A stretch of 64,000 nucleotides of DNA. Origin: Pseudofabraea citricarpa (Eukaryota > Ascomycota > Leotiomycetes > Helotiales > Dermateaceae). The position numbers and the translations under genes are program-made. The stretch lies in NCBI GenBank assembly GCA_029641185.1, contig JAPWGK010000005.1, positions 248,001 through 312,000 of the forward strand, in the 5' to 3' direction. The notes below the pieces were generated by a model. It saw only the letters and a list, made by a program, of their open reading frames with translations. It did no database searches and was not told where the DNA came from. Below, one piece after another: positions 33,306 to 44,514 of the stretch (the first letter of the stretch is position 1; the number at the start of each line of letters is the position of its first letter).

Positions 33306-34090
33306 GCTTGAGGTAGCGGTTGATATAATGGGTGCTGGGGGAGGTCGGATAGTGAGAGTTATTATGGAGTGGTTGGACAAGGGCGGAGGCGTCAAGTGCT
33401 GATATAGAGGCACTCTTTGTTCTTTCGTAGGGGTAGGGGTGACGTTCGTTGGTAATGTGGTTATTTACAATCTGAGGATGTCGATGGAAGCAATGAAAGA
33501 GACAGGTGGGTTGGATAGATGTAGTAGAACAACACCGTCTACCGAAACCGAGGAAGTAGCAAGAGATAGGCGATGACTCTCAAATGCACTACCTGAGTCA
33601 CTCAGCGAGATAAGATGATTCGGGAAGGGACGCCTCGGCGGAGAATCAAACACAGTTAAGTGGTAATTCTGCTTGGACACAACGACAAAGGGGGATGATG
33701 GTGGTGGTGATGGTGAGCCGGATACGGCGTGAGTCAACGACAAGGCTGAGAGGCCTGGCTGATAAAGAGCGGCTAGAAGTAGGCTAGCTTGGCCAGATGG
33801 ATAAAGAAGAACAGAGACGGGTTGAGTTAACAAAAGGGTTGGGGAAGCTGTAGAGGGGGTTTTCTATTATAGATGATTCATGAATAGAGAAGAAGTCAGA
33901 GGAAAGAGGGAGGAGATGGGGGATGGGGGGGTGTTCCTTATTTACCTCACTCCAAGGCAGGCTCCGATAACAGCTCGTCACCAATCTTATTAGAAGACCA
34001 ACAGGCCTAAGCCTAAGCCTGAGCCTATGACCTCGGTCTGGTCGGGCCTGTGACCTTTCCGTTGGAGATAACGAAGGAGCAGGACAGAGA

Positions 34091-34135
34091 GGTGTGAGAG
34101 GGTGTGAGAAGGTGTGAGAGGGTGTGAGAGGGTGT
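34091..34135. repeat. 10-bp tandem repeat GGTGTGAGAG
   Basis: Four adjacent copies (one with a G-to-A change at the last position) and half a fifth copy. Confidence 0.95.
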
Positions 34136-34246
34136 CTCCGGAGCACACAGGCTGGAACATGGCTGACTGCTACAGTATAGTATGTTCTCCACTGCTGTAA
34201 GTTAACCGCTCCGCTCATGAGGGTGGGGGGCCCTTGGGGGGAGGGT

Positions 34247-34270
34247 AGCTCTAGCTCTAGCTCTAGCTCT
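34247..34270. repeat. (AGCTCT)4 hexamer repeat
   Basis: Four perfect copies, directly after a G-rich run. Confidence 0.95.
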
Positions 34271-34422
34271 TCCTATCGCTGCTGATATCGCCTGTTGAAC
34301 AGTGCTGTAGTGGTGCTGTGGCTCTGTGGGTGGTGGTGCTGGAGGTGCTGTGGACCTGTACTGAGCTATGCAGCCTATGCTATGCTATGCTGCTCTGCTG
34401 TGCTGTGATGTGCAGGCTGCAT

Positions 34423-34455
34423 GGGATGATGGGATTATGGGATTATGGGATTATG
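34423..34455. repeat. (GGGATTAT)n octamer repeat
   Basis: About four copies of GGGATTAT; the first unit carries GATG. Confidence 0.9.
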
Positions 34456-34487
34456 CACGCCGATAAGACACATGCGCCCTGTTCCGC

Positions 34488-34506
34488 CTGCTGCTGCTGC
34501 TGCTGC
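34488..34506. repeat. (CTG)6 microsatellite
   Basis: Six CTG units in a row, the last followed by CAACC. Confidence 0.95.
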
Positions 34507-36263
34507 AACCTCTGACATCTCCCTCAAGCGTCATCATGCATTTACCCCATGAGCAAATCAGCAATCGTGAATTGCACGCTGAGGCAGAGCGAGCTGCCGT
34601 GTCCGGTGACTCCTCCACAATGCCATCTCCCTCCCTGCTCGGCTGCGCTGTGGCTTGAGGAGAGTGTCGTGAGCATCATGGGCCATGATGTGCTGTTCGA
34701 GCTTGTGAGGGCCGATGATGTGATGCTGCGTGTGCGGTCCAGTGGCTGAACAGACAGGGCAGGTACCGCCTCGGGGCAGCAAAGGATATCCATGCCAGAG
34801 ACAAACAAGGCAGCACAAGACGCCTCGGGTTTGGGGGATCAACTTGAGACTTCGGATTGCCGGAGTCGTCCGGTCCGCTGACATAAGAGGGCATCATCCT
34901 TTAAATAGCTGGCGGGTCATGTGATGGGATGTCATATGATCACCTCACTCCTTTCATGGCTACTGCTCATTCAAAGGGCTTTGAAGGATAAAGCAGCCAG
35001 CCAGGCGATTGCAGTCTTGCTCCCCATGACATGATTGTTAGCATTTCTTGAAGCGACTGAATACTCTACGCTTGCCACAACAACTTCTGGCCCTGCATTG
35101 ATCCGATCGGTGCAGGTCTTCTGTGTTTTCCTGCCGTAGGTACCAGGAACCTATGTTTGGTTATATCAATCCAAGCACATAATCTCTGTTTGTGAAATGT
35201 AGCCATCTATGAAACCATCCTACTGTAGGTCAAATCATAGGTGCTGGCTTCCCTACTCCCAAGCTCATCTGCAGGTAGTGCGCTGCCCATACCATGCAAG
35301 AACACTAGATGGTCTATCTTTTAAGCTTAAAAGTAGTCTGCAGCACTAAGAGAACCAAACGATAGCTAGGTAGGTTACCAGAGAGTGTAGAGTCAAAGAT
35401 TCATGGTATTCAACCTCTTGGATAGGTACCTCAATCTAGAAAAAAGAAGACCTGTTCAGTCTGCACAATGCATCTTTATACACCCCAAAGACTATTTTCG
35501 ACCCCCTTTGTCGGTGAACAGCTTCAGTAGCCCAGAATAACCACGACAGACAAGACAGACAAGACGATGCCTCCTAGATAACCATCTTCTCGGTACGCCA
35601 TAAAAGATTTCATAGCTAACGGCTATCGCCCTGATGGCGCCCCCCAAGTACCTAGCAGTCCAGATTACAACGTTTGCTGTTTTTGGCGTTTGAGTGATTC
35701 CTAGACACAATACTTTTCTTTTCACTTCAGAACACCCGAGCATCTGTACCTCCTCTCATCTTAGAATACCCCCACAGAGACCCAAACACTAAAACCAAAA
35801 CCAAGCACCAAAACCAAGCACATCACAATAGGCGAGCAGGCTCGCTTCGTCACCGCGACAGACATCAGTTGGGAGTGTACAGAACCAGAGTGAATTCCTC
35901 AAGGGCGCCCCAAAAGCCCACTGCCAGGAATTGCCGATAAACAAACTCACTTGGGACGCAATTCGATCTTGTCTTTTGTCATCCCGGCCACTGTTGCGAA
36001 CGGCCTCGCACCCACACAGCTAAATCTCTGCCTCACCACCACCGATCCACACCACAATCTTCTGCAATCTGATATTATAAGATCGATTTGGATATCCGAG
36101 GAAGGCAAGCAATTATTCTTCTTCTCCAACATCATTGATTATCAAACACACAAAAACTAACATAATCTGCAGGGGCCTCTAACCCAGAAGTGCTCTCTCC
36201 CCTTTTCTTTTTTTGGCGAAGGCTCTCGAGTCCAGAGCAGAAAGAAAACCCTTTCATCCCAAC

Positions 36264-37001
36264 ATGGAGATGGAACCCAGAATCGAGATGGAACAAGTCA
36301 CGAGTCACCCGAGCCACTCCGCCCCGCCATGCACTGCGTCGAAATTCGAGTTCTTCCCTCTCCTCCCGGTCGAGATCCAGCTCATGATCTGGGAAACGGT
36401 GCTGAAGGAAGGCCGCATCGCCCGAGTCCACCGCAGCGCGAGCGACTTGACGTGGCGTAGTCCTTGCCCGCCACTGCTGCAGGTCAACTTCCAAGCGCGG
36501 GCGGCAGCGCTCGAGCACTACGAGCTCCGGTTCGGCGGCAAGATGTACATCAATTTCCGCACCGACACCGTCTTTTTTAATCCTGGCTACGAGCGTTGTT
36601 TTGACAGTTTCGCGACCATGTGCGAGACAGCGGCGGTTGAGGACGTCAGGCAGATCAGGAGGTTGGCCTTGGGGGTTAGTAGCAGGGGGGATTTCGAGAT
36701 TTGGTGCCCAAGCTGGATGGTGTTGTTTCGAGGACTTGTGAAAGTGCACACATTAACATTCTACAAGCATGATGACGCATGTTCTTCCTGCTCCAAAGCA
36801 CCTGAATTAGACGTTCACTGTCCTGAGGCTCTGGATATTAAGCACCTTAACTTGGAAAAGCAGGCGAAGCACTTGAAGTGGCTTGTGACACAGATTCGAC
36901 GAAGAAGAACCCGACATGGGAGGTTTTTGAATGGAAAGCTCGAAATCCAGACTCGAGTAGCTAAGCGCACCTTCTGCTGCGATGGAAGAGAGCTGCTATG
37001 A
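36264..37001 (+). CDS. 2EXR domain-containing protein
   Basis: This single-exon gene encodes 245 residues. The first 25 residues are polar. From about residue 28, FEFFPLLPVEIQLMIWE starts a 2EXR domain. This fungal module of two short repeats with an ExR pattern is distantly F-box-like. The rest of the domain follows in order: RIARVHRS, PPLLQVNFQARAAALEHYEL and MYINFRTDTVFF, the last being a typical 2EXR end. The C-terminal half has CSSCSKAPELDVHC, with three Cys, and a basic tail (RRRRTRHGRF). Function is unknown; these proteins are highly expanded in ascomycetes. The frame upstream of the chosen ATG is open but starts only with TTG. Confidence 0.82.
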   Translation: MEMEPRIEMEQVTSHPSHSAPPCTASKFEFFPLLPVEIQLMIWETVLKEGRIARVHRSASDLTWRSPCPPLLQVNFQARAAALEHYELRFGGKMYINFRTDTVFFNPGYERCFDSFATMCETAAVEDVRQIRRLALGVSSRGDFEIWCPSWMVLFRGLVKVHTLTFYKHDDACSSCSKAPELDVHCPEALDIKHLNLEKQAKHLKWLVTQIRRRRTRHGRFLNGKLEIQTRVAKRTFCCDGRELL

Positions 37002-37807
37002 TTGCTAATGCTGCGCTTGAGCAGCTAGGAAGCAGAAGGATAGCACGCCTCGCCTGCTGCACGACAGCCGCTCTCGCTGGAGAGAAAAACACCTGGGTAG
37101 CCAAAACAAAACAAAACTTATTATTAGAAGTAATCATAATCTCAATAACATAATTAAACCCCCGGCATGCTTTTGATGGAATGGAATCTAACGTGATTTT
37201 CGATTCGTATTTAAATAGATGTTGATATGCCCCACCAATGGAGCTTTGAGCAACACTAGAAGACAAAATCTTGCTCATGGCAGGTTCTTAGTTCCTAAAG
37301 CATATCTAGATGTTGAGCCGAGCTAGTCTGCGACCAAAAAGAGAAAAGGGAAAAGGATAATGGTCAGAGGCGTTTCTGCCAGCCATGTACGTCCAAATGG
37401 ATGTGAGCTTGGATGGAGCACTAACTGCACGCTTTTATTGATCCATATAGCGCAGTTACTGCCATGCAGGACAACATGACCTCGCCTACTGCTTGCTTTG
37501 ATTGAGTAGCTTCTATGCAATTTAGACTTATAAGACAGGGAAATTATGTGGAGAAGGATTCATTGCTCGAACAAGATAATTATCTCCAGCTTCATTTTTT
37601 CTATAATGGCACTGGCCACTTTCAAACATAAAAGCAGATGTAATATTTCATTGCCCCAGCTGCTCATGTATAGTACTACCTAATCCAAACCTACCTACCC
37701 AACGATGGAGAGGCTAATCAAAAAGAGCCTTGCATTATTTGAAAGCTATTAGGCAGTGAGCGAGGTAGCTAGCATTATTAAATGCCATTATCGTGACCTG
37801 CCAATTC
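37002..37807. other. Convergent intergenic region
   Basis: About 800 nt, AT-rich. No gene or repeat is seen. Confidence 0.45.
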
Positions 37808-39689
37808 CTAATCATCACCTAGCACGTCAAACGGGTTATTAGACCTAGCTCTTGACTTCGAAGACTTTGCTTCACTATGTTCCCCTTTACGCTTCTTCTC
37901 ATTCTTGGAGGAACCGGAGTTGCTTGAGTCCGATATACCTAGTATACCTTGAGCTATTTTGACATAATTATTGATCTTCAGACTTTCAACAGCCATTTTG
38001 ATTTGACGCATGTCAGGGTACTCCTTAACCCCAGGGAATTTCTTGAGCTTGTCGATTAGATTCCGCAAGTAGTTGGGACTTGCTTCACCCATGTACGCGG
38101 ATACAAGGGAGGAAATTTGGTCAAGCATTCTAAATGAGTAATGCGAACCTTGAATCTGTGCAATAAAATGAATAGCATTCCATGAAAGTGTATGCCGCCC
38201 AATTTCCGCCTTTCCACTTTGGGCCAGAGTCATAGAAAGGGACTCTCTTTCATAGGAAGATGCCCATTCAATTTCATGGTAGACCGCTAGAGTGGTCCAT
38301 ATGTCGTTTTTGGGAAGCGCAGGTAATATCCCATTTAAATTCTCTATCAGTTTAGCAATGGTAGTACAGGCAGCAGCAATTTCGGAACGCCCTGGAGTTT
38401 GCAATTCTTTGCCGCTTGGTCCCTTCTGTTGTCTCCGATGTTCCAGTACAGTGAAAGATTGCTGATTTCCCGAGATAATGTTAACAAGACCGTAAGCTAG
38501 CTGCCTTACTGCAGTAGATATTTCCCAGGCATTCGTCCGTGTCGGGCAATCAAGAAGAAAGGGAAGGAAAACGTGAATTCCTTTCACGTCTTGTGCAACT
38601 TCACTTGATTTTTGTCCTGCCAATTCGCTGAAAACAGGCAGCTGGAGAACAAATTCGGAAATACGAGGGTCAAGCCTTCTGAGAATTGCCCTCGCATGCT
38701 TCGTATTTGTTACTGACTTCGTTGATAAACCTGGACCAAGTGCCTTATCTGGTATGACCTTTAGTGACAAGTACTCGCCCATAAAATCCTGAAACCTGTC
38801 ATTGTGCATTTTGATTGCTTTGAAGTTTGTAGCATTCTTGACAAGATTTGCAAAACTGGCATGTGGATCCATCACTATCTGGAAAGCCAGAGATTGTAAG
38901 CCATTCGGCCCAGCTAGAGACAATCGTTCTGCAATAACTGAAGGACGGTAGATTTGGCCGTACAGGGCCTGCTCATCGCCATCAGGTCGAGATTCAATCT
39001 CCCTGAAGAAAGCCACGGCGCCTTTCGTACTAAGATCATGTACGAGAAGATCTGAATCGCCGGTGAGGACGATGCCTCCGTCCTCTTTCAGGTATTTTGC
39101 ACAGTAGAGATCAGCTTCCCCAGGAACTACCTCGGTGAGCCCAGCATATAGAGGAGAATGAAGAAGTATTTCGAGCACAGCAGGAACTAAAAATGGTATT
39201 GCAGGAAGTCTCGTGGAGTTTGGGGAAGTTGGGTTTCTGTTGAAAAGCGCTCTGGGCGGCTCGGGGTACGCAAGAGTTCGGTAATGGACATCTCCGTGGA
39301 TCTTGTGGTAGTCGATAGCTTTTCTTGTATACGTTGCCAACCTGTCAGACCGCACATTGAATTTTGAGGGCGGAAGAAAGCCATCGAAGCAGATCTTCTT
39401 TCTGTTTTCGTGGTCCCAAATTAGCTCGAGCCTTTTATATCACGAAAGTGAATACTCACAGAACGGCACCACTCTTACCCAGCTCATCCAGCCATTCGAG
39501 TGCTGTTTCTCCAAGCTCAGCATATGAAGGTGCTGCCTCAAATGGGCTGCGTGCCTGGGGTCTATCGGTCAAGCAGATGTTGTAGATGTGGTAGCAAAAC
39601 CCTGGCCCGTCGATGACAATGTTCTGGTCTTTCAGCGGCTCTAATTCTGCATACGGTCGCAAGTAAGTGATTAGATGAGGAATGCCCAT
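37808..39689 (-). CDS. Asteroid/XPG-type nuclease domain protein
   Basis: Exons are 39460-39689 and 37808-39401 (58-nt intron, donor GTGAGT, acceptor AAAACAG), giving 607 residues. The start MGIPHLITYLRPYA and the IVIDGPGFCYHIYN strand form an XPG-N-like (PIN-fold) half. After the intron come the KKICFDGFLPPSK strand, then TLAYPEPPRAL, VVPGEADLYCAKYL and GGIVLTGDSDLLVHDL. The last two supply the acidic residues of the XPG-I half (EAD and TGDSD). This order matches the Asteroid (ASTE1) family, structure-specific nuclease relatives of FEN1. The C-terminal 350 residues are helical with a basic, Ser-rich tail that may be a nuclear signal. The start codon lies 197 nt from that of the PRPP synthetase gene, so they share a promoter. 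Confidence 0.85.
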
Positions 39690-39886
39690 ACTGGCCGTAC
39701 CAATTGGGTCCAGTGCAGCAGGTTGCTGTCGGTAGATCTGATTCGGTCAAGGATGGCTGTGGACTGAGGGGTGAAGGCTGAAGCTCCAAGCACCCGAGTG
39801 GGCTGACGATCCGAAATTTTAGTCGATTTCGGACCCGTTCTTTTTTGCTGGCCCATTCAAAATCTTCTTCCACAAACAACATCACA

Positions 39887-41622
39887 ATGCGCAACACCCT
39901 CATTTTTGCTGGGAGCTCATGCCCCAACCTCACGGACGCAATATGTTCCAACCTAGGCATGGCTCCAGCTTCAGTCGAGCTTTCACAGTTCGCAAATGTA
40001 AATTCTGAAGCATCCTGATCCACGAGGTAGGTGGGGCTGACCAGAGAACAGGGAGAAACCAGTGTCAAGATCTTGACCAGCATTCGTGAGAAGGATGTCT
40101 TTGTTGTTCAATCGGGCAGTAGCAAGATCAACGACAGCATCATGGAGCTTCTGATCATGATCTCTGCTTGCAAAGGTGGCTCAGCCAACAAAATCACAGG
40201 TCTATTTTCCCTCCCAAGTGTGCTGAGAACGCTGGACTGACTGAAGACCAGCTGTGCTACCATACTTCCCTTACAGCAGGCAGTCGAAGAAGAAGTCGCA
40301 TAGAGGTGCAATCACTGCCCGTATGCTTGCCAACCTTCTTGATATTGCTGGCATCAATCATGTCATCACAATCGACCTTCATGCTTCACAGATGCAAGGG
40401 TTCTTCAGATGTCCAGTTGACAATCTGCACGCCGAGCCTCTGATTGCGAGATGGATTCGACATAATGTGCCGACTTGGAGGGAAGCTGTCTGCGTTTCTA
40501 AAAACGCTGGTGGAACCAAGCGCGTTACATCATTGGCAGATGCATTGAAGCTCAACTTTGGTATGGTTACCACCGACAGAAAGCGTGGTGGAGTAAGCAT
40601 GAACGCGAGCATGATACTCAACGGCCTCGACGGCACCGGCTATGAAGCCGACCTAGACCTGGATTCTGATGTCAGCAAGTTGCATATTGGTGACAGCTCT
40701 AGCTCTGTGCGAGGTCATAGACGCGAGATTAGCAAGCTGCAACTTGACACTGAAGAGTTGCCTGATCTGAAGCCCGAGAATATACGACCACATGAGATTA
40801 CACCTCCCCGAGCAACCCGTGGCGAACCTCAATTTTCTCCACAGCACGCTCCGAATATGCCATCTCCGTTGAAGAGATCACATGGCGGAGTCACTCCCAC
40901 TCGATCACCTCTTCATCGAGCTGAGACTATGCCAGCCAAGTTATCTACTGACGATGATGAATATACAGATGAGCGAGCCAGAGAGGTCATTCATGGCCGA
41001 CTTGTACATGGTCACATTGTTCCAGATGATTATCCTTCTCCAACACAGTCTGCCATGTCCAGTTCTGTGATCCTGGAACGTCCAGACGAAGATCCCATGG
41101 GAATGTCTCAAGCATCTTCTTTCTTCAACCCTGAACCACATGCATTAGGTGGAACTGCAGATGCTGCTGCAACATCAGACGAAGAGGAAGATGGATTCAA
41201 CAACCCATCGCTCGAGCAAATGATCACTCTTGTAGGAGATGTGAGAAATCGGACCGTCTTCATTGTTGACGATATGATTGATAAGGCTGGAAGCTGGATT
41301 GCAGCTGCCGAGACCGTAGTAAAACGCGGAGGGGCAAGAAAGGTCTATTGCATTGCTACCCACGGCTTATTTGGTGGGGACTCCCTCGAGGAAATGCAGG
41401 ACTGTGATTGCATCGACACAATTGTCGTTACAAACTCCTTCCCAATTCCTGCCGAAAAGGCACGTTATGCGAAGAAGCTAGTTGTTCTAGACCTTTCAGC
41501 CCTTTTATCTGAGGCCATTCGAAGAAACCATTACGGAGAGAGTATGTAAATTGGCCAATCGGATTGACTATGCTGACCACTACTTAGGCATATCTGCACT
41601 CTTCCAACATGGCCCTGACTAA
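39887..41622 (+). CDS. Ribose-phosphate pyrophosphokinase, Prs5-like, with a long insertion
   Basis: The enzyme makes PRPP from ribose 5-phosphate and ATP for nucleotide, His and Trp synthesis. Exons are 39887-39997, 40052-40199, 40252-41541 and 41588-41622, with introns of 54, 52 and 46 nt, giving 527 residues. The start MRNTLIFAGSSCPNLT, ELSQFANGETSVKI and VFVVQSG form the ATP half. YFPYSRQSKKKSHRGAIT is the active-site loop, and VITIDLHASQMQGFF follows. The PRPP-binding loop is VFIVDDMIDKAGS near 422-434. Between TTDRKR (193-198) and GDVRNRTVF (from 415) sits an insertion of about 200 Ser/Pro/Asp-rich residues that is absent from human PRPS1. Yeast Prs5 and Prs1 also have non-homologous insertions; position and length suggest the Prs5 type. 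The last exon restores the end GESISALFQHGPD. Such subunits work in hetero-oligomers. Confidence 0.9.
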
Positions 41623-42286
41623 GTCAAGCTTGGCTGCTTTTAGGTAATAGTAAGCTTCTCACATTGTTTTTTTGATACCAATTACAGCGCGGCGTTGGTT
41701 TGTAGGAATTAGAGGAACTCAGCACCTCGGGGCGGCCTTGGACCTTGGAAGGAATAGGTCTGACCTGATGGAGTTAACGAATCATAACGGCATTTTACGA
41801 TATCCCCTTTCCTTTTTGCTCTGTGAGATGTGGGATTATGGTTACACAAGAGGTTCACCTCACCCCAGCGATGCATTCTGTAGAGAGTGCAGGAGCATTT
41901 CTTTCATCTAGAAAGATGTTCTTAACGGAGCGTTGGTAGATAAGATGAAGCCTCACATTCTTTCCTTTTGGGAAGCGTGAGTGGTGGATTTGGGATTAGA
42001 AGGCACCTAATTCATGCGTCTGACGCTACAATCTTTCATTAGTTTGGTGGATTAGGGGCAAGAGAACTTCTCAAACATATTGTATAATAAGCTTTAACTT
42101 TTTCTTTATTTGAGAAGAGAAAATTAAATACTAAATTCATTGATGTTATTGACTTGCATCGCTAACCTTAAGTTGCCATAAGATGCCTTTGTTCAAGCGA
42201 ACATATGTAAAAAAGAATGCAATCTAGGTCTTTCCCGCTAACATTGCTTCAAAACCCCCATAAAAACTCCGTGCAAGTAACTACAA
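41623..42286. other. Convergent intergenic region
   Basis: About 660 nt between PRPP synthetase and qutC. It is AT-rich at the qutC end. No gene is seen. Confidence 0.45.
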
Positions 42287-43430
42287 TCACAATCTGGCCA
42301 GGTTCTCAACAAACACTGGGCCCTTATTCTCAAGGGTCTTGATTCCAAAGCTTCTTGAATCGACCTGATTTTCCCAACCCATAGCCTTAACGACTCGCTT
42401 CCAACTTTCCATGCCTCTTCTGGCATGCTCCTTTGGTACAAACTCTCCAGGCTCCGCAAGACTACGGTTAAATAGCTCAATACTGATCCAGCCTTTATAT
42501 CCCAGGTCATCACAAAGGGCCTTCAACACATCGATGACCGGCAAATATCCCCCTCGATCCTCTTCGCACATGAATAATCTACAATTGCGGCTCCAGCTCA
42601 TCCTGGGTTTCTGGCCATCGACATGAAACGAGTGTGTGGTATCCAGCGGCTGGCGCAACCGCTCGGCATCGACGATCTGTACATAGAAGACCTTCTTCAC
42701 ATCTACGGTGCGTGCGAGTTTCTGCATGCTGGCCCGGAGAACCTCGTCTGCGTTCTCGACGGTCCCTGTAGATGATGCAGGATCCGCCCATTCCCTGCCT
42801 GCAATATTGAATGTGTCGAGACAGAGTCCGAAGTTATCGTAGTCGACGGCCTCGACGAGCGACCAGGCTTTCTCCCACGTGTCGTTAAATGTGCCCCAGC
42901 AGAGATTCTCGTACGCGAACCTGATGACGGGCGTCTGCTGCAGACCCATCTCTGCGATCTGGCGGAAGTCGCGCACCAAGTGTTCCCTATCGCCCGTCAC
43001 GCCCTCGGTCATGAAGGTGCATGGGATCTGGATAACATCGGTACCCAAGATCTTGGCGAATTGAAACCACAGCTTCATCTCCTCGAGCTTGTTGGCGCGG
43101 GCGACGGGATCTAGAATGCCTTCGTACCCATAGAACGGGCCGATGCCCATGATGGTTAGAGAGAGTGAGTCGCAGATGTCGCGGATCTCTTGAGCTGCTA
43201 GGAGAAGATTGGTGTTGGTTAATCCGCCTGGTAGAGCGGAGGCGTGGTAGACGAGATCCTCGTAGAAGATCTCAATTCCTGGGATACCTGCTGCTGCTGC
43301 AGCGGCAAACTTGGGTGCTATTTGGTGAACCCATGCTCGCTAAAATTCACATGTCAGTACGATGGTCTGAAGAGGGAAGAGGTTGACTTACACCCAAGGA
43401 CATGCTCGCAATCGCCAATTTGTATGCCAT
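42287..43430 (-). CDS. qutC: 3-dehydroshikimate dehydratase (QutC/qa-4)
   Basis: The enzyme converts 3-dehydroshikimate to protocatechuate, the step that commits quinate and shikimate to catabolism. Exon 1 (43392-43430) codes only MAYKLAIASMSLG. Exon 2 is 42287-43339, over a 52-nt intron (donor GTAAGT, acceptor ATTTTAG). The protein has 363 residues, close to the usual fungal length. It is a xylose-isomerase-like TIM barrel. GIPGIEIFYEDLVYHA follows an Ala run. Later strands carry DVIQIPC, FAYENLCW, YDNFGLCLDTFNIAGREW, KVFYVQIVDAERL and WISIELFNRSL, with acidic and His metal ligands at strand ends. It shares a divergent promoter with the oxidoreductase gene, which contains a near-consensus QA-1F/QUTA site. 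No signal peptide is present, so it should be cytosolic. Confidence 0.9.
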
Positions 43431-44514
43431 GGTGAAGGATGTTGGGTATTACGCAAGTTTGAAAGGCAAAGAGACTGGGTTGTAGTTGAAGAGGTGATGA
43501 AGCGGTCTAGAGCGAGTAGTTATACCGACTACGAGCTGATATATAAATATATGTATATCGCGTAGATTTACTTTTCGTGACACAGGTAAGATTCAGCTCT
43601 TGTGCAAACAATCACTGCTCATTTTTTTTGCCCACTGAGAACTACCCACTACCAGCTGTATGTACGAGAAGGGACGCGTGTAACAGGAGGAGGAGAGATA
43701 AGAATGAGGTGAGATAAGACGGACGTTTTCGTAGGAATATAAGAGCTAGAAAAGAGGAAGAGAAGAGAGAGAGAAAATAGGAACAGAATAGGACGACGCC
43801 ATGCACATAAGAGATTGGACTATGGGCGCATATCGACGGATAACTCGCTCGAACCGAGGACAGCAAGAACGAGACTTCACTGGCATCAAGACATCTCCTT
43901 CCCTTGCACTGGCAGGGCGTGTGATAGGTTCTGCAGTAGCCCCCAGGCCCTCCAGACTCCATCTAAGAATCCCCACCATGACCGGCCTTGGAGTTTGCTT
44001 CTGATGCTCACGCTTGGCGAGTGAGATGGGATACGATTCCCGTCAGACACTGTGGTGGTACAACGTAAATCCCGAGGCAGGGCAGAGTGAGATCTCGAAA
44101 TATCTTTTCCACATCACGTGGTCCCGACAGGCGGGTAAGCATTCTGCCCCGGGAGGCTTGAGCGATACAAAGCGAGTCAGCAGCCTCGCTTTTCGTAAAC
44201 CTGGCTTCTCGCTTTTGGCTTTTGCCACGACGTAAAACAAAGCTGGGGAAATGTCACGTTCTGCAGTAGTGCGGAGAGGACTTTCTCCTGCTCTTGCGGC
44301 TCTTGCAAGCTACACGGCCGTTTCCTTCTCCAGCCTTGGAGATCCTGGGGTCATGATCGATTGAACGATGAGATCCCAGAGATGGACGAGGAGAAAGTGT
44401 TCTCCGTAACTTGAGGTAGGCAGGCAGGTATAAGATCCGCTGAGGATTGTTTCATCGACGGTATTTGCTGGTTCTAGCTCCGCTCCCTCTCCATTCTTCA
44501 CATTATTGACAATC
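43431..44514. other. Divergent promoter region of qutC and the Gfo/Idh oxidoreductase
   Basis: About 1.08 kb. It includes two GATAAG motifs near 43696 and 43710 (possible nitrogen-regulator sites), a CCCCGG motif near 44147 of the CreA type, and a 13/16 match to the QA-1F/QUTA consensus at 44133-44148. No gene is seen. Confidence 0.5.
44133..44148. promoter_or_regulatory. Candidate QA-1F/QUTA activator site
   Basis: The sequence GGGTAAGCATTCTGCC matches GGRTAARYRYTTATCC, the consensus I remember for QA-1F/QUTA, at 13 of 16 positions (all of positions 1-11, then 15-16). It lies between qutC and the oxidoreductase gene, 367 nt before the latter's ATG. Binding is inferred. Confidence 0.45.

Larger units (their letters stand above)
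33306..36263. other. Gene-free region with a microsatellite cluster
   Basis: Almost 3 kb with no supported gene. Open frames of up to 144 codons lack motifs and overlap simple repeats. Between 34091 and 34506 there are at least four different tandem repeats within 420 nt (listed separately). From about 35000 to 36260 the sequence is AT-richer with no feature seen, ending in the leader of the 2EXR gene. Confidence 0.55.

Noticed and set aside
33784..34218. 144-codon minus-strand frame
   Set aside because: It overlaps the 10-bp tandem repeat, which generates the repetitive HPLTPSHTFSHPLTP-like product. There is no other support.
36132..36749. 205-codon minus-strand frame over the 2EXR gene
   Set aside because: It is a shadow of the GC-rich 2EXR coding region.
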